Assembly: GCA_900540785.1 (NCBI GenBank)
Contig: UQHF01000014.1
Location: forward strand, 1 to 64,000
Direction of reading: 5' to 3'
Length of the DNA: 64,000 bases
From: an uncultured Blautia sp.
Lineage (GTDB): Bacteria > Bacillota > Clostridia > Lachnospirales > Lachnospiraceae
The position numbers and the translations under genes are program-made. Shown in pieces: positions 14,757 through 22,194 of this stretch. The notes under the pieces were generated by a model. That model ran no database searches. It saw only the letters and a list, made by a program, of their open reading frames with translations, and was not told the origin of the DNA. Position 1 is the first letter of the stretch, and each line of letters starts with the position of its first letter.

Positions 14757-15434
14757 ATGAAACTAATCATTGATGACGCACATATTAATTTAATTAAGGA
14801 AATTTATGAATTTTATCCTGTGGATGGAGTCACTACAAATCCTTCTATTTTAGCGAAAAGCGGAAGAAGCCCCTACGAGGTTTTAAGAGAAATCCGGGAG
14901 TTTATAGGAGAGGAAGGGGAACTTCATGTACAGGCAGTATCAAGAGATGCAGAGGGCATGATACAGGAGGCGCACCGCATTACAGAGGAGCTTGGGAAGA
15001 ATACCTTTGTAAAAATCCCGTCTGTAAGAGAGGGATTCAAGGCAATGAAAGAGCTGCACAAAGAAGGAATATCTGTTACAGCCACTGCTGTATATACGCC
15101 GATGCAGGCATTTCTGGCAGCAAAATGCGGAGCTGCCTATGCGGCGCCATACATTAACCGGATCGACAATATGGGATTTAACGGAATCCAGGTGACAAAG
15201 CAGATTCAGGATATTTTTGAAAATAACAATCTGAAAACTCAGGTTCTTGCTGCAAGCTTTAAAAATTCTCAGCAGGTCCTGGAGCTTTGCGAATACGGTA
15301 TCGGAGCTGCTACGATTGCGCCGGACGTAATCGAAGGGCTTGTAAAGAATCAGGCGATCACTGCGGCTGTTGAAGATTTCATCAAAGATTTTGAGGGGCT
15401 TACCGGTGCCGGGAAAAATATGACAAACTGTTAA
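14757..15434 (+). CDS. Transaldolase-family aldolase (fructose-6-phosphate aldolase-like)
   Basis: The 225-residue protein belongs to the small transaldolase/FSA class: an (alpha/beta)8 barrel with DGVTTNPSILAKSG near residue 20 and the Schiff-base lysine in NTFVKIPSV (about residue 85). The length fits FSA/TalC-type enzymes (about 215-220) rather than classical transaldolases. They cleave or form fructose-6-phosphate or transfer dihydroxyacetone units. ATG 14757 follows AAAGGAG. It is a single-gene unit between the prophage edge and a terminator. Confidence 0.85.
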   Translation: MKLIIDDAHINLIKEIYEFYPVDGVTTNPSILAKSGRSPYEVLREIREFIGEEGELHVQAVSRDAEGMIQEAHRITEELGKNTFVKIPSVREGFKAMKELHKEGISVTATAVYTPMQAFLAAKCGAAYAAPYINRIDNMGFNGIQVTKQIQDIFENNNLKTQVLAASFKNSQQVLELCEYGIGAATIAPDVIEGLVKNQAITAAVEDFIKDFEGLTGAGKNMTNC

Positions 15435-15502
15435 GGTGTCAAAACATACATTGCAGCAGTAATGATATTAGAAAACAGGAAAATTTTGCATATATAAACA
15501 AA

Positions 15503-15550
15503 AAGAGTACAGATTTTGGGATTGAGAATTTGTACTCTTTGCTTTGTTCA
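15503..15550 (+). terminator. Terminator downstream of the aldolase gene
   Basis: AAAGAGTACA (15503-15512) and TGTACTCTTT (15532-15541) form a perfect ten-pair stem, followed by GCTTTGTT. Confidence 0.7.
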
Positions 15551-15570
15551 TAAATAATAAAAATATTTCT

Positions 15571-15600
15571 TGTCAAACCTACCTTATATGTGGTATCTTA
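15571..15600 (+). promoter_or_regulatory. Candidate promoter of the rnf-like operon
   Basis: TTGTCA (15571-15576), 18-bp spacer, TATCTT (15595-15600). It is the only reasonable pair in the 130 bp before rnfC. Confidence 0.45.
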
Positions 15601-15634
15601 TTAAGGTGTGTCAATAATTTAACGAACAGACATG

Positions 15635-15655
15635 GCAAAATCCCCGTGATTTTGC
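15635..15655 (+). promoter_or_regulatory. 5'-leader hairpin before rnfC
   Basis: GCAAAATC-CCCGT-GATTTTGC is a perfect 8-bp stem with a 5-nt loop in the leader, 29 bp before the rnfC start. There is no T-run, so it is not a terminator; it may affect stability or bind a regulator. Confidence 0.45.
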
Positions 15656-15683
15656 TGTGGGAAAATAATGGAGGAAAACAGAC

Positions 15684-17057
15684 ATGCTGAAAAAAACAAA
15701 ACATGCTTTCCCCGGAGGCGTACATCCCACAGATGGGTATGATAAGGCACTGACCATGAATCTGCCTGTTCGTGTTTACTGGCCGGAGACAGTGACAATT
15801 TTGTCTGAGCAGTCTTTTGGCGGAAAATGCAGCTTTCTTGTAAAACCTGGAGATCAGGTGACAGAAGGGCAGGAGATAGGACGTCCGGAGGCGTTTATGG
15901 CGGCTCCTCTTCACGCGAGTGTGAGCGGAAGGGTTGTGGATATTCGGGAAGTACAGAATCAGGGAAGAAATCTTTTAGCCTGTATCATGAAAAGAGAAGG
16001 ACCGGAAAGGGAAGAGAATCATTCTCACCAGAAAGGTCTTGAGAGCCTTGAAAAATATACAAGGGAAGAACTGATTGCCATGATCCGCGATGGTGGTCTG
16101 ACAGGAATGGGAGGCGCAGGTTTCCCTACTCATAAAAAATATGAGACAGACAAAAAAATTGACGCGCTGCTGATCAACGCAGCAGAGTGCGAGCCATTTC
16201 TCACATGTGACTACCGCCTCATGCTGGAACAGAGCTTTGCTGTCATCAATGGCGTTCGTGTGCTTTTAAAGGCTTCCGGAGCAGATAAGGCGTATATCTG
16301 TATGGAAGATAATAAGCCGGAGGCAGCAAAACTTCTCCAGAAGATTCTGGAAGAGGGAAAAGATCAGATGCAGGGGGAAAAACCTGTGGAAATCAAAATC
16401 CTTCCGACTCAGTATCCACAGGGAGGAGAGAGACAGCTGATTCAGGCAGTTCTGAATAAAGAAGTGCCGATGGGAGGACTTCCGGCAGACTCGGGAGTGA
16501 TCGTTTCCAATATAGGAACTGCAAAGGCAGCGGCAGATATGACGTTTGCCGGTATCCCGCTTACAAGAAGGATTGTGACAGTAACAGGCTCTGTCAAAAA
16601 TCCGGGAAATTATCTTGTTCCTATTGGAACTTCCGCAAGAGAACTTTTAAATCTTGCAGGGGGCGTGACTGTGGAAAAGAACCGCATCATTGCCGGCGGT
16701 CCCATGACTGGTCCCTGTGTGGCGTCTGACTGGAATGGAGAAGAGGAACTTTTTTATGTGACAAAAAATACTTCTGGCATTCTCGTTCTTCCGGACAGAG
16801 AATATGAAGAATCTCCGTGTATCCGCTGTGCAGGCTGCGAGAGCGTATGCCCGGCAGGACTTGTTCCCTATCAGATAGAATTTGCATACATGGATGAGGA
16901 CTACGAGTTATGCGAGGAGCTTTATGCAAGTGAGTGTATTGCCTGCGGCTGCTGTTCTTACATCTGCCCGGCGAAAAGAGAGCTTTCCGTGCGTACCAGA
17001 ATGGCGAGGGATATAGTGAAACAGCGTATGCGTGAAAGGGCGGTGAAAAAATCATGA
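15684..17057 (+). CDS. rnfC: RnfC-like electron transport subunit
   Basis: The 457-residue protein has the RnfC layout: an N-terminal barrel-sandwich domain, a NADH/FMN-binding SLBB-type core (GLTGMGGAGFPTHKK, INAAECEPFLTCDYRLM), and two C-terminal [4Fe-4S] motifs, CIRCAGCESVCP and CIACGCCSYICP. RnfC is the peripheral cytoplasmic subunit that exchanges electrons with NAD(H). It is the first gene of a four-gene operon and overlaps rnfD by 4 bp. ATG 15684 has GGAGG upstream. All iron-sulfur ligands are present. Confidence 0.93.
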   Translation: MLKKTKHAFPGGVHPTDGYDKALTMNLPVRVYWPETVTILSEQSFGGKCSFLVKPGDQVTEGQEIGRPEAFMAAPLHASVSGRVVDIREVQNQGRNLLACIMKREGPEREENHSHQKGLESLEKYTREELIAMIRDGGLTGMGGAGFPTHKKYETDKKIDALLINAAECEPFLTCDYRLMLEQSFAVINGVRVLLKASGADKAYICMEDNKPEAAKLLQKILEEGKDQMQGEKPVEIKILPTQYPQGGERQLIQAVLNKEVPMGGLPADSGVIVSNIGTAKAAADMTFAGIPLTRRIVTVTGSVKNPGNYLVPIGTSARELLNLAGGVTVEKNRIIAGGPMTGPCVASDWNGEEELFYVTKNTSGILVLPDREYEESPCIRCAGCESVCPAGLVPYQIEFAYMDEDYELCEELYASECIACGCCSYICPAKRELSVRTRMARDIVKQRMRERAVKKS

Positions 17058-18001
17058 GTAATGTAAGAGTGATAAATGGACCACACCTTCGTACAGAGCG
17101 CACCACAAGGCAGATTATGATGTATGTGACATTGTCTCTGACTCCGGCGCTTTTCGGGGCTGTGTACTTTTTTGGAATCCGCGCCCTTTACCTCGCAGGG
17201 CTTTCTGTTACAATCTGTGTACTCACAGAGTATTTATGGCAGAAGCTTACAAAAAAACAGGTAACAGCAGGTGATTTCAGCGCAGTAGTAACAGGGCTTC
17301 TGATCGTTTATAATATGCCGGTCACGGTGCCTGTATGGGCGCTTGCTGCAGCCGATGTATTTGCAATTATATTTGTAAAGCAGATGTTTGGAGGAATTGG
17401 AAATAACTTTGTAAACCCGGCTCTTATGGGAAGGCTTCTCATTATGATCGTATGGCCGCAGGCAGTTATGCAGTATGTAGTGCCAAATACCATAAATCCG
17501 GACGCTGTATCAGGAGCGACTGTCCTTGGAGCGGTAAAAGGCGGTGCAGAAGCAGGATACAGCTATTTACAGATGTTTTTGGGAGAAACTCCGGGAGCTA
17601 TGGGAGAGACAAGCAAGCTTCTTCTCCTTGTTGGTTTCGGTTTCCTCTGCTATAAAGGAATTGTAAATGCGGAAGCAGCCGTTACTTATATTTCTACAGT
17701 TGTACTTCTCACGTTTGTATTCGGTCCTTCCGGACTGTTTACAGGAGATATTCTTCTGAATCTTTTCGGAGGCGGTCTCATTATGGGAGGCTGCTATATG
17801 CTGACAGATTATGCTTTTGCTTCCAGAAAAGGAAAACTTCTCTATGCAGCGACAGCAGGCGTGATCACGGCAGCAATCCGAATTTTCAGCAATTATCCGG
17901 AGGGAATCTGCTTCGGTATTTTAACAGCAAACTGTATGGCAGGTCTTCTGTCCATGATTTATAAGAAACATGTATATGGTGTAAAAAGAAAAGACGCATA
18001 A
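17054..18001 (+). CDS. rnfD: RnfD-like membrane subunit with covalent FMN site
   Basis: The 315-residue integral membrane protein has about ten hydrophobic segments and the RnfD/NqrB signatures GGIGNNFVNPALMGRL and PDAVSGATVLGAVKGG. The DAVSGAT segment (nt about 17500-17522) is the ApbE flavinylation motif, with the threonine as FMN carrier. RnfD/NqrB passes electrons across the membrane and couples to ion movement. Its start overlaps the rnfC stop by 4 bp. Confidence 0.92.
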   Translation: MSNVRVINGPHLRTERTTRQIMMYVTLSLTPALFGAVYFFGIRALYLAGLSVTICVLTEYLWQKLTKKQVTAGDFSAVVTGLLIVYNMPVTVPVWALAAADVFAIIFVKQMFGGIGNNFVNPALMGRLLIMIVWPQAVMQYVVPNTINPDAVSGATVLGAVKGGAEAGYSYLQMFLGETPGAMGETSKLLLLVGFGFLCYKGIVNAEAAVTYISTVVLLTFVFGPSGLFTGDILLNLFGGGLIMGGCYMLTDYAFASRKGKLLYAATAGVITAAIRIFSNYPEGICFGILTANCMAGLLSMIYKKHVYGVKRKDA

Positions 18002-18015
18002 TAAGGAGAGCAGAA

Positions 18016-19362
18016 ATGAAGAATAAAAATGTAAGAGGAATTCTTGCACTGGCTGTTGTCACTGCCCTTTCTTTCGGGGTGATCGCAGGCTCCAGAGCAC
18101 TGGCAGTAGATACAGGAAGCACTTCTCAGGAAGACAGTGGAGAAGTAAAAGAAGAGTTTGATGTAAGCGGTGCTGAGAATATTGAAAAAGCGGCTGCAAC
18201 AGAGGACGGATATGTGGTTACTGTAAAAGAAAAAGGTTATGGCGGCGATATTTTAATGGACGTTTCCTTTGAGGCAGACGGAGAAACCATCTCATATGTT
18301 TCTGTTACAGAACACAGTGAGACAGAAGGTCTTGGCGCAAGAATTGCAGAAGAAGAATTTTCCGGACAGTTTGTAGGAATGAAAGCGCCGGTATATCTTC
18401 CGGGAATGAGCGGCGGAGAAGAGGCGGCTCCTGCAGAGAAAAAAGCAACGGAAGGCGCGGCAGAATTAGAAGGTGCAGTATTACAGGACGGCACATATGA
18501 AGCAAAGGGAGAAGCGGATGACAGCGGCTTTGCAGATCAGGTTACTATGACAGTAAAAGACGGAAAAATCACAGAAGTAAACTGGGATTCCATCGGAGAG
18601 GATGGAAGCAAGAAGAGCGTTCTGTCTGAAAGCGGCGAATATGTGATGACAGAAGACGGACCAACATGGGCAGAGCAGGCAAAAGCGCTGACAGAAGCCC
18701 TTGTAGAGAATCAGAATCTTACCTTCCTTACTATGGATGAGCAGGGAAAAACAGATGCAGTATCCGGAGTCAGCATTTCCGTAGGCGGTTTTGCAGCACT
18801 TGCAGAGCAGTGTATGAAAGAAGCAGCAGGAATGGAAGAGAAAGAGCTTGTACTGCAGGATGGCACATATGAAGCAAAAGGCGAGGCGGATGACAGCGGT
18901 TTTGCAGATCAGGTTACTATGACAGTAAAAGACGGAAAGATTACAGAAGTAAACTGGGATTCCATCGGAGAGGATGGAAGCAAAAAGAGCGTTCTGTCCG
19001 AAAGCGGCGAATATGTAATGACAGAGGACGGACCAACATGGGCAGAGCAGGCAAAAGCGCTGACAGAAGCCCTTGTAGAAAATCAGGATCTTACCTTCCT
19101 TACTATGGATGAGCAGGGAAAAACAGATGCAGTATCCGGAGTCAGCATTTCTGTAGGCGGTTTTGCAGCACTTGCAGAGCAGTGTCTCAATGAGGCTGCT
19201 GGTGTGGAGACAGAAGAAACAACAGAAGAACCGGCAGCAGAGGAAAATACAGAGAGCGCAGAAACTGGTGAGGTGCAGGCAGTATCCGGTGCAACCATTT
19301 CTTCTACTGCGGCGGTAACAGGTATTAATGAGGCATATGAATTTTTACAGACAGTAAAATAA
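18016..19362 (+). CDS. rnfG: Enlarged RnfG-like flavoprotein with two nested FMN-binding-like repeats
   Basis: RnfG proteins are usually about 200 residues; this one has 448. It begins with a signal anchor (GILALAVVTALSFGVIAGSR) and the first half of an RnfG FMN-binding domain (TEHSETEGLGARIAEEEF). Two 124-residue repeats follow (from about residues 155 and 279), each DGTYEAKGEADDSGFADQVT to DAVSGVSISVGGFAAL. The protein then closes with the second RnfG half, VQAVSGATISSTAAVTG. SGAT is the usual ApbE acceptor; the repeats carry DAVSGVS, a variant with Ser in the acceptor position. The repeats look like the FMN-binding modules of Gram-positive surface flavoproteins such as PplA. The extracytoplasmic part could thus hold up to three flavins. 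Confidence 0.85.
   Translation: MKNKNVRGILALAVVTALSFGVIAGSRALAVDTGSTSQEDSGEVKEEFDVSGAENIEKAAATEDGYVVTVKEKGYGGDILMDVSFEADGETISYVSVTEHSETEGLGARIAEEEFSGQFVGMKAPVYLPGMSGGEEAAPAEKKATEGAAELEGAVLQDGTYEAKGEADDSGFADQVTMTVKDGKITEVNWDSIGEDGSKKSVLSESGEYVMTEDGPTWAEQAKALTEALVENQNLTFLTMDEQGKTDAVSGVSISVGGFAALAEQCMKEAAGMEEKELVLQDGTYEAKGEADDSGFADQVTMTVKDGKITEVNWDSIGEDGSKKSVLSESGEYVMTEDGPTWAEQAKALTEALVENQDLTFLTMDEQGKTDAVSGVSISVGGFAALAEQCLNEAAGVETEETTEEPAAEENTESAETGEVQAVSGATISSTAAVTGINEAYEFLQTVK
18478..19215 (+). repeat. 372-bp tandem duplication inside rnfG
   Basis: Two adjacent units (18478-18849 and 18850-about 19215) are nearly identical at DNA level over most of their length, differing mainly at synonymous positions and near the ends. 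The high identity points to a recent duplication or ongoing gene conversion of one flavin-binding module. Confidence 0.9.
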
Positions 19363-19381
19363 AGAAAGCGGAGGATTTGGT

Positions 19382-20149
19382 ATGAAATTAAAATATCCGG
19401 CAGAAGCCTTCGCCCTTGGAATTATTTTGTTTTCCGCCGGGATGAAGGAAGCCTTTAGCGCCGGAATTCTGATTATTCTGGCAGTTGTATTTGGAGAATT
19501 CCTGAAAAATCTTTTAAAGCCGGTTGTTCCGGACTGGAGTTTAAAAGCGTGTGTGCTGATTGGAACAGGTTCCGTCAGCGCAAGCACGTTTCTCCTCGGA
19601 TTTTCCGCTCTTGGAATTTCTGTAGATACAAAGACATGGCTGATCACATTTGTGATCGGACTTCTGGCTGCCCGCCATGTGCTGAAAGAAGACCTGGATG
19701 GGGAGTATGGAGATTTATTCTGGGAATGCGCCATTATCTGGGGATTCTGGATTTTACTGGCAGCAGTGAGAGAATTCTGTGCAGGAGGAAGTATTTTCGG
19801 ATACACCCTTATGGAAGCAGAATTTCAGTCAAAGAAATTCCTCGATATGACCTTTGGATTTATCTGTGCAGGACTTTCCCTTGCGTTTACAAATGGCGTT
19901 CTTAAAAAAAGAAGCACAGGAACAAACGGACTTTTCCCGGTTGTTCCGGCAGTCCTTTTTTCACAGCCTTTTGTGATGGAAAGCTTTGGGGAGACTATCG
20001 GATTTATCTGGGCAGTATTTGTTCCTGTTGTCCTCTTTATTTCCGTAAAAAAGACACTGCGGTTTGCGAGGACAGGAAGAGCCTACAGAGGACTTCCGGT
20101 GGAAATGCTGGCAATGGGATTCATTTATATGATTCTCAGTATTTATTAA
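19382..20149 (+). CDS. Divergent RnfE/RnfA-type membrane subunit
   Basis: The 255-residue protein has at least six hydrophobic helices. It contains LLAAVREFCAGGSIFGYTLM, which corresponds to the LREIxGxGTLF motif of RnfE/RnfA, so it belongs to the Rnf/Nqr membrane-subunit family although it is longer and divergent. In the full complex RnfA and RnfE form an inverted pair around a membrane iron-sulfur centre. Here only this one is present, and no obvious paired cysteines are seen in the helices. It is the last gene before a strong terminator. Confidence 0.7.
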   Translation: MKLKYPAEAFALGIILFSAGMKEAFSAGILIILAVVFGEFLKNLLKPVVPDWSLKACVLIGTGSVSASTFLLGFSALGISVDTKTWLITFVIGLLAARHVLKEDLDGEYGDLFWECAIIWGFWILLAAVREFCAGGSIFGYTLMEAEFQSKKFLDMTFGFICAGLSLAFTNGVLKKRSTGTNGLFPVVPAVLFSQPFVMESFGETIGFIWAVFVPVVLFISVKKTLRFARTGRAYRGLPVEMLAMGFIYMILSIY

Positions 20150-20189
20150 GAGCAGGGAAGTTCCCTGAATTTTGAATATTATATTTAAA

Positions 20190-20240
20190 GAGGGTATCGC
20201 AAAAGCATCAAATCAGATGATTCAGCGATACCCTCTTTTT
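20190..20240. terminator. Strong terminator between the rnf-like operon and apbE
   Basis: GAGGGTATCGC (20190-20200) pairs perfectly with GCGATACCCTC (20225-20235), followed by TTTTT; an inner CATCA/GATGA can extend the stem. On the minus strand the stem is followed by TTTAAATAT, so it may serve both convergent units. Confidence 0.85.
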
Positions 20241-20250
20241 CTTCAGGGAG

Positions 20251-21273
20251 TTATTGCGCGTCTGCGGGAAAACCGCTGCTGTAGAGGAATTTTCCTTCTT
20301 CTGTAATGAAGACAGCTTCTGTATTTTCAAGACTTTCCACAAGTGCCATTCCTTTTTCAGCTCCCAGGGCAAAACAGGAGGTGCTCAACGCGTCTCCGTC
20401 AACGGATTGATCGGATAGGATTGTCACAGAGACAAGTCCATTTTCATAGGGCATACCTGTTTTGGGATTCAAAATATGGTGGTATAAAACACCGTCTTTT
20501 TTAAAGTACCGTTCATAAATACCGGAAGAGACAACCGATTTATCGGAAACCTCTATGGTGACGGCAGTTTCTCCTCTGTCGGAAAATGGTTTCTGAATGC
20601 CGATTTTAAAGGGAGTTCCGTCTGGCTGACTGCCAATACAGAGAACATTTCCACCAAGGTTGATAATTCCGCTTGTGACCCCTTCTGATACAAGAAATTC
20701 TTTTATTTTGTCTGCAATATAGCCCTTTGCAATGGCTCCCAGGTCAAGTCCCATTCCTTCTTTTTCAAAGTGAATGGAATTTCCTTCCAGAGTTATATTT
20801 TTATAGTCCACAAGAGGAAGGGCTGCTTCCAGGGTATCTGGTTTCGGAATGACTTTTTCTTCTGAGGTGAAATCCCAGAGAGAGGATACAGGAGCAAGAG
20901 ACAGGTCAAATGCGCCTTCGGAAAGTTCTGAGTAAAAAAGTCCTTTTTTTACAAGCTCCGCTGTTTCCGGAGATACCTCGAAAAAACCATTTTTTTCCGG
21001 AAGGGTTCCATGATTCAGCTTATAAATTTCGCTGTCAGAAAGTGTGCGGCTGAAAAGCTTTTCGTACTTGTCGCAGAGCGCCATTGCCTCGTCAAGCAAT
21101 TCCGGTTCTACCTTATCGTAAACTGTAATTTTAATCATAGTATTTAATTTAAAGCCTGTGACAGATACAGGTTCCTGCCGCTCGTTCTGCTGCTTCTGAT
21201 AAAAAAAGAAAAAAGCAGAGAAGAGAAGAACAAGAGCTATACAGGCAGCGACAATTTTATATTTTCTGTTCAT
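20251..21273 (-). CDS. apbE: ApbE-type FAD:protein FMN transferase
   Basis: The 340-residue protein has an N-terminal membrane anchor (IVAACIALVLLFSAFFFFY) and the ApbE fold: a dual flavin site with GFKLNTMIKITVYDK, LDLGAIAKGYIADKIKEF, SGIINLGGNVLCIGSQPDG, and the metal-binding HHILNPKTGMPYENG with DQSVDGDALSTSCFALG. ApbE moves FMN from FAD to Thr/Ser in exported RnfG/RnfD-type proteins. It converges on the rnf-like operon and is the obvious modifying enzyme for it. ATG 21273 is chosen for AAGGAGA upstream; 13 extra in-frame codons lack a site. Confidence 0.92.
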   Translation of the reverse strand: MNRKYKIVAACIALVLLFSAFFFFYQKQQNERQEPVSVTGFKLNTMIKITVYDKVEPELLDEAMALCDKYEKLFSRTLSDSEIYKLNHGTLPEKNGFFEVSPETAELVKKGLFYSELSEGAFDLSLAPVSSLWDFTSEEKVIPKPDTLEAALPLVDYKNITLEGNSIHFEKEGMGLDLGAIAKGYIADKIKEFLVSEGVTSGIINLGGNVLCIGSQPDGTPFKIGIQKPFSDRGETAVTIEVSDKSVVSSGIYERYFKKDGVLYHHILNPKTGMPYENGLVSVTILSDQSVDGDALSTSCFALGAEKGMALVESLENTEAVFITEEGKFLYSSGFPADAQ

Positions 21274-21390
21274 AAAGTCTCCTTTTGTTTTTATTGTGCT
21301 GATTTTAAGCACAGCCTATTGTATAGTGACAGACGTTCTGTTGTCAAGACAGGACAGACAGGAATGTACCAGAAAAAAATAAAAATATAT

Positions 21391-21439
21391 ATTGACATAT
21401 GTTAATAACTGCATTATAGTATAATTAGCATATGCCAAT
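21391..21439 (+). promoter_or_regulatory. Promoter flanked by two matching 16-bp palindromes
   Basis: TTGACA (21392-21397), 17-bp spacer and TATAGT (21415-21420) make a promoter. ATTGACATATGTTAAT (21391-21406) overlaps the -35 box and ATTAGCATATGCCAAT (21424-21439) sits just past the -10. Both are near-palindromes on CATATG, 33 bp apart centre to centre (about three helical turns), a typical layout for a repressor that loops or clamps a promoter. Confidence 0.65.
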
Positions 21440-21453
21440 AAAGGAGAAGAGAC

Positions 21454-22194
21454 ATGCCAAGACCAAGTAAACCGAGAAAAGTAAAAGGGCTTCCGAAAAA
21501 TATCAGTTTTTGTCCAAAAAACCAGCCGGAGTGCAGTCATCCCATTATTTTAAATGTGGAGGAATATGAAACAATCCGCCTGATTGATTATGTGGGGCTG
21601 ACGCAGGAGGAATGCGCGCTCTCTATGGGCGTGGGACGTGCCACTGTGCAGAGTCTATATGTGGAAGCGCGAAAAAAACTTGCCAGGTTTGTGGTAGAGG
21701 CGTCAGGACTTCTCATTGAGGGCGGAAATTATGAGATCTGCTCAGGAGAAACTGTTGGCTCAAATATAAAAAAAGAAAAAGGAGATTCGACTATGAAGAT
21801 TGCAGTTACTTACGAAAACGGACAGGTATTTCAGCATTTTGGACACACAGAGCAGTTTAAAATTTATGAGGCAGAAGATGGAAAAATTGTAAAAGAAGAA
21901 GTGGTTGACACAAATGGAAGCGGTCACGGCGCTCTGGCAGGCTTCTTAAAAGAAAAAGGAGTAGATACTTTAATCTGCGGAGGCATCGGCGGTGGTGCAA
22001 GAAATGCTCTTGCAGAAGCAGGAATCCGTCTTTTCCCTGGAGCAGCAGGCGATGCAGACGCACAGGTAGCTTCCTTCCTTTCCGGAAACTTAAATTATAA
22101 CCCGGATACCATGTGCAATCATCACCACCATGAAGAAGGACATACATGCGGAGATCACGGCTGCGGAGAAGGACATCACTGTGGAAATCATTAA
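21454..22194 (+). CDS. DUF134 DNA-binding protein fused to a NifX/NafY-like domain
   Basis: The 246-residue protein joins two domains. Residues 1-100 are DUF134 (MPRPSKPRKVKGLPKNISFC, LTQEECALSMGVGRATVQSL), a sigma-region-like HTH. Residues about 113-215 are a dinitrogenase iron-molybdenum cofactor-like domain (MKIAVTYENGQVFQHFGHTE, TLICGGIGGGARNALAEAGI). A His/Cys-rich tail (CNHHHHEEGHTCGDHGCGEG) could bind metal. An internal ATG at 21793 before the second domain (after GGAGATTCGACT) might give it as a separate product. No nitrogenase genes are present, so metal or iron-sulfur homeostasis is the likelier role. Confidence 0.8.
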   Translation: MPRPSKPRKVKGLPKNISFCPKNQPECSHPIILNVEEYETIRLIDYVGLTQEECALSMGVGRATVQSLYVEARKKLARFVVEASGLLIEGGNYEICSGETVGSNIKKEKGDSTMKIAVTYENGQVFQHFGHTEQFKIYEAEDGKIVKEEVVDTNGSGHGALAGFLKEKGVDTLICGGIGGGARNALAEAGIRLFPGAAGDADAQVASFLSGNLNYNPDTMCNHHHHEEGHTCGDHGCGEGHHCGNH

